Shown one piece after another: positions 62,748 through 64,000 of a stretch of 64,000 nucleotides of DNA. Position numbers and translations under genes: made by a program. The notes below the pieces were generated by a model, which saw nothing but the letters and a program-made list of their open reading frames with translations, did not search any database and was not told the DNA's origin. Source of the stretch: Cellulophaga sp. BC115SP (GTDB lineage Bacteria > Bacteroidota > Bacteroidia > Cytophagales > Spirosomataceae); the NCBI RefSeq assembly GCF_009905545.1, contig NZ_JAAALB010000012.1, positions 1 through 64,000 on the forward strand, read 5' to 3'. Each line of letters opens with the position of its first letter. The stretch's first letter is position 1.

Positions 62748-64000
62748 TACTCAACAACGACAAACTCTATTCACAACTTAACTTTGTACTCAACAAGATA
62801 CCATTTGCGGTATTGATGGAAAATTATGAGCGTAGATTAGAGTTTGTCAACCAGAATTTTTGCCAGCTATTCAAAATCCCTCTTGCACCTGAGCAGTTAA
62901 TTGGATTTGATTGCAAAATTGCGGCAGCACAAAGCGCTGCCATGTTTAGTAATCCGACTCAATTTTTAGTGCGAATAGAAGAGATTTTAACCGCTGAAGA
63001 ATTTGTTTCTCACGAAATAGTAGAACTGGCAGACGGTCGCTCTTTTCTTCGAGATTACTTGCCCATCATCAACGAGGGCGTACACAACGGGCACGTTTGG
63101 ATATATTATGATTACACCGAGGCCCGCACGATGGAGTATCATATACTTCATCTGAAAAAGTTTTATGAACAAATCTTGAATCATATACCCGCAGATATTG
63201 CCGTGTTTAACAAAAAACACCAATACGTATTTGTGAATCAAACTGCCGTTCATGATAATAACTTACGAGAGTGGCTTATCAATAAAGATGATTACGAATT
63301 TGCGAAAGAACGAGGTAAAAATATTTCCTTCGCCGATATACGTCGAGAAGCTTTTAACCAAGCAGTTTCCACACAAAAAGTATATGAGTTTTTGGAGGAA
63401 GGTATTAACCGTGATGGACACCACAAATTTAATCTGCGTCGTTTTCAGCCTATTTTTCAAGAAAATGGGGAGCTTGAATTTGTGGTAGGCTATGGGATAG
63501 ATGTGACTTCATTGAAAAAAACGGAAGAATATGCTCGTCAAAAGGATATTATATTCGCCAAAGTAGCTGATTTGCTAGATGTTGTAGTTATTGTTATTGA
63601 TAACAATTTTCAAGTAGTTTTTGCCAATGCTGCCTATGAATCCTTTTTTGGTATTCCTACTTCCCAAATTATTGGCAAAGAAATAGACGCTATTGCTATC
63701 GAGGATACCTCGATTATTAGAAAAGATATAGCACAATATCAGCAAACTCAGTATGCACATCATACTGCCAAAGTGTATCAGGTGAAGGATAAATATGGAA
63801 TGATTAAATATTTTTCCTATTCCTTTACACCTTATGTGCAGGGAAAAGCTGGAAATATCAACTATGCTGTATTCTTGAGCGATGTGTCGGACCAATATTA
63901 TGCTGTTGCAGAACTACAAAAAATCATTGATAAAGAGCGTCGACTTAATGAACTAAAATCGGGATTTGTCAACATTGTATCACACGAAATGCGTACACCA
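62744..64000 (+). CDS. PAS-domain sensor histidine kinase, cut by window end
   Basis: ATG 62744 overlaps the receiver stop as ATGA, and the frame stays open for 419 codons to the window edge. Three PAS-like modules are seen (about 10-130, 145-265 and 275-390), e.g. VLMENYERRLEFVNQNF and VVVIVIDNNFQVVFANAAYE. The frame then reaches FVNIVSHEMRTP, the dimerisation motif with His414. The ATPase domain should follow outside the window. It is the likely kinase for one or both receivers of the operon. Confidence 0.92.
   Translation, partial: MILNNDKLYSQLNFVLNKIPFAVLMENYERRLEFVNQNFCQLFKIPLAPEQLIGFDCKIAAAQSAAMFSNPTQFLVRIEEILTAEEFVSHEIVELADGRSFLRDYLPIINEGVHNGHVWIYYDYTEARTMEYHILHLKKFYEQILNHIPADIAVFNKKHQYVFVNQTAVHDNNLREWLINKDDYEFAKERGKNISFADIRREAFNQAVSTQKVYEFLEEGINRDGHHKFNLRRFQPIFQENGELEFVVGYGIDVTSLKKTEEYARQKDIIFAKVADLLDVVVIVIDNNFQVVFANAAYESFFGIPTSQIIGKEIDAIAIEDTSIIRKDIAQYQQTQYAHHTAKVYQVKDKYGMIKYFSYSFTPYVQGKAGNINYAVFLSDVSDQYYAVAELQKIIDKERRLNELKSGFVNIVSHEMRTP

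Overview
The window looks like chromosomal DNA from an AT-rich member of the Bacteroidota, most likely the Cytophagales. The evidence is an Oar-type TonB-dependent receptor, a PKD/ThuA/sugar-dehydrogenase/cytochrome fusion, many PAS-GAF histidine kinases, lipoproteins, few Shine-Dalgarno sites, and -7 boxes of the TAnnTTTG type. No rRNA, tRNA, CRISPR array, phage or replication origin was seen. The assignment rests on gene content only.

Layout. (1) 1-2030: two dead insertion sequences. An IS4-type element with clear ends and a target duplication sits in the tail of an IS5-type remnant. Both transposase genes carry several insertions of about 13-17 bases. (2) 2170-7573: an outward-facing metal and redox cluster on the + strand. 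It has a Cys-rich membrane-anchored protein, two MauG/MbnH-like di-heme enzymes, an MbnP-family lipoprotein between them, a small membrane protein, a barrel-like CDICGC protein and a YHS protein. (3) 7659-12398: a 1245-residue secreted ThuA, glucose/sorbosone dehydrogenase and cytochrome c fusion, divergent from a Nudix-type regulator whose catalytic motif is degenerate. A strong palindrome lies between them. (4) 12432-18708: an FAD-linked alditol or lactone oxidase, a secreted TIM-barrel isomerase-like protein and a SWI/SNF ATPase with a SWIM finger. REP-like palindromes occur at both convergent gene ends. (5) 18742-25880: an ENPP-like phosphodiesterase, an Oar-type receptor and a FUSC membrane protein.

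(6) 25991-30288: a coupled PAS kinase and receiver pair, then a GAF hybrid kinase. (7) 30643-40231: a TonB-like orphan, then what looks like an exopolysaccharide locus. It holds a PgaC-type glycosyltransferase, a membrane HEAT-repeat protein, a receiver, an Hpt protein, an LtaS-like sulfatase-fold enzyme, an unrecognised 391-residue secreted protein, a TPR-YaiO outer-membrane barrel and an orphan HTH protein. (8) 40439-49214: a large GAF protein, a metallophosphoesterase-Omp85 fusion with a PAP2 phosphatase, and an HD phosphohydrolase fused to a PycTM-type (Pycsar effector) membrane domain next to a DUF3817 protein. (9) 49331-64000: a signalling island with sensor kinases of 1028, 1990 and 595 residues, then an operon of LuxR-type regulator, receiver and PAS kinase. 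The last kinase is cut by the window end.

Two themes recur: periplasmic redox and metal chemistry in the first quarter, and phosphorelay plus envelope polysaccharide functions in the rest. The best candidates for new biology are the doubled MbnH/MbnP locus, the HD-PycTM fusion with no visible cyclase, the receiver/Hpt-linked polysaccharide locus with its unknown 391-residue protein, and the short insertions that break both transposases.
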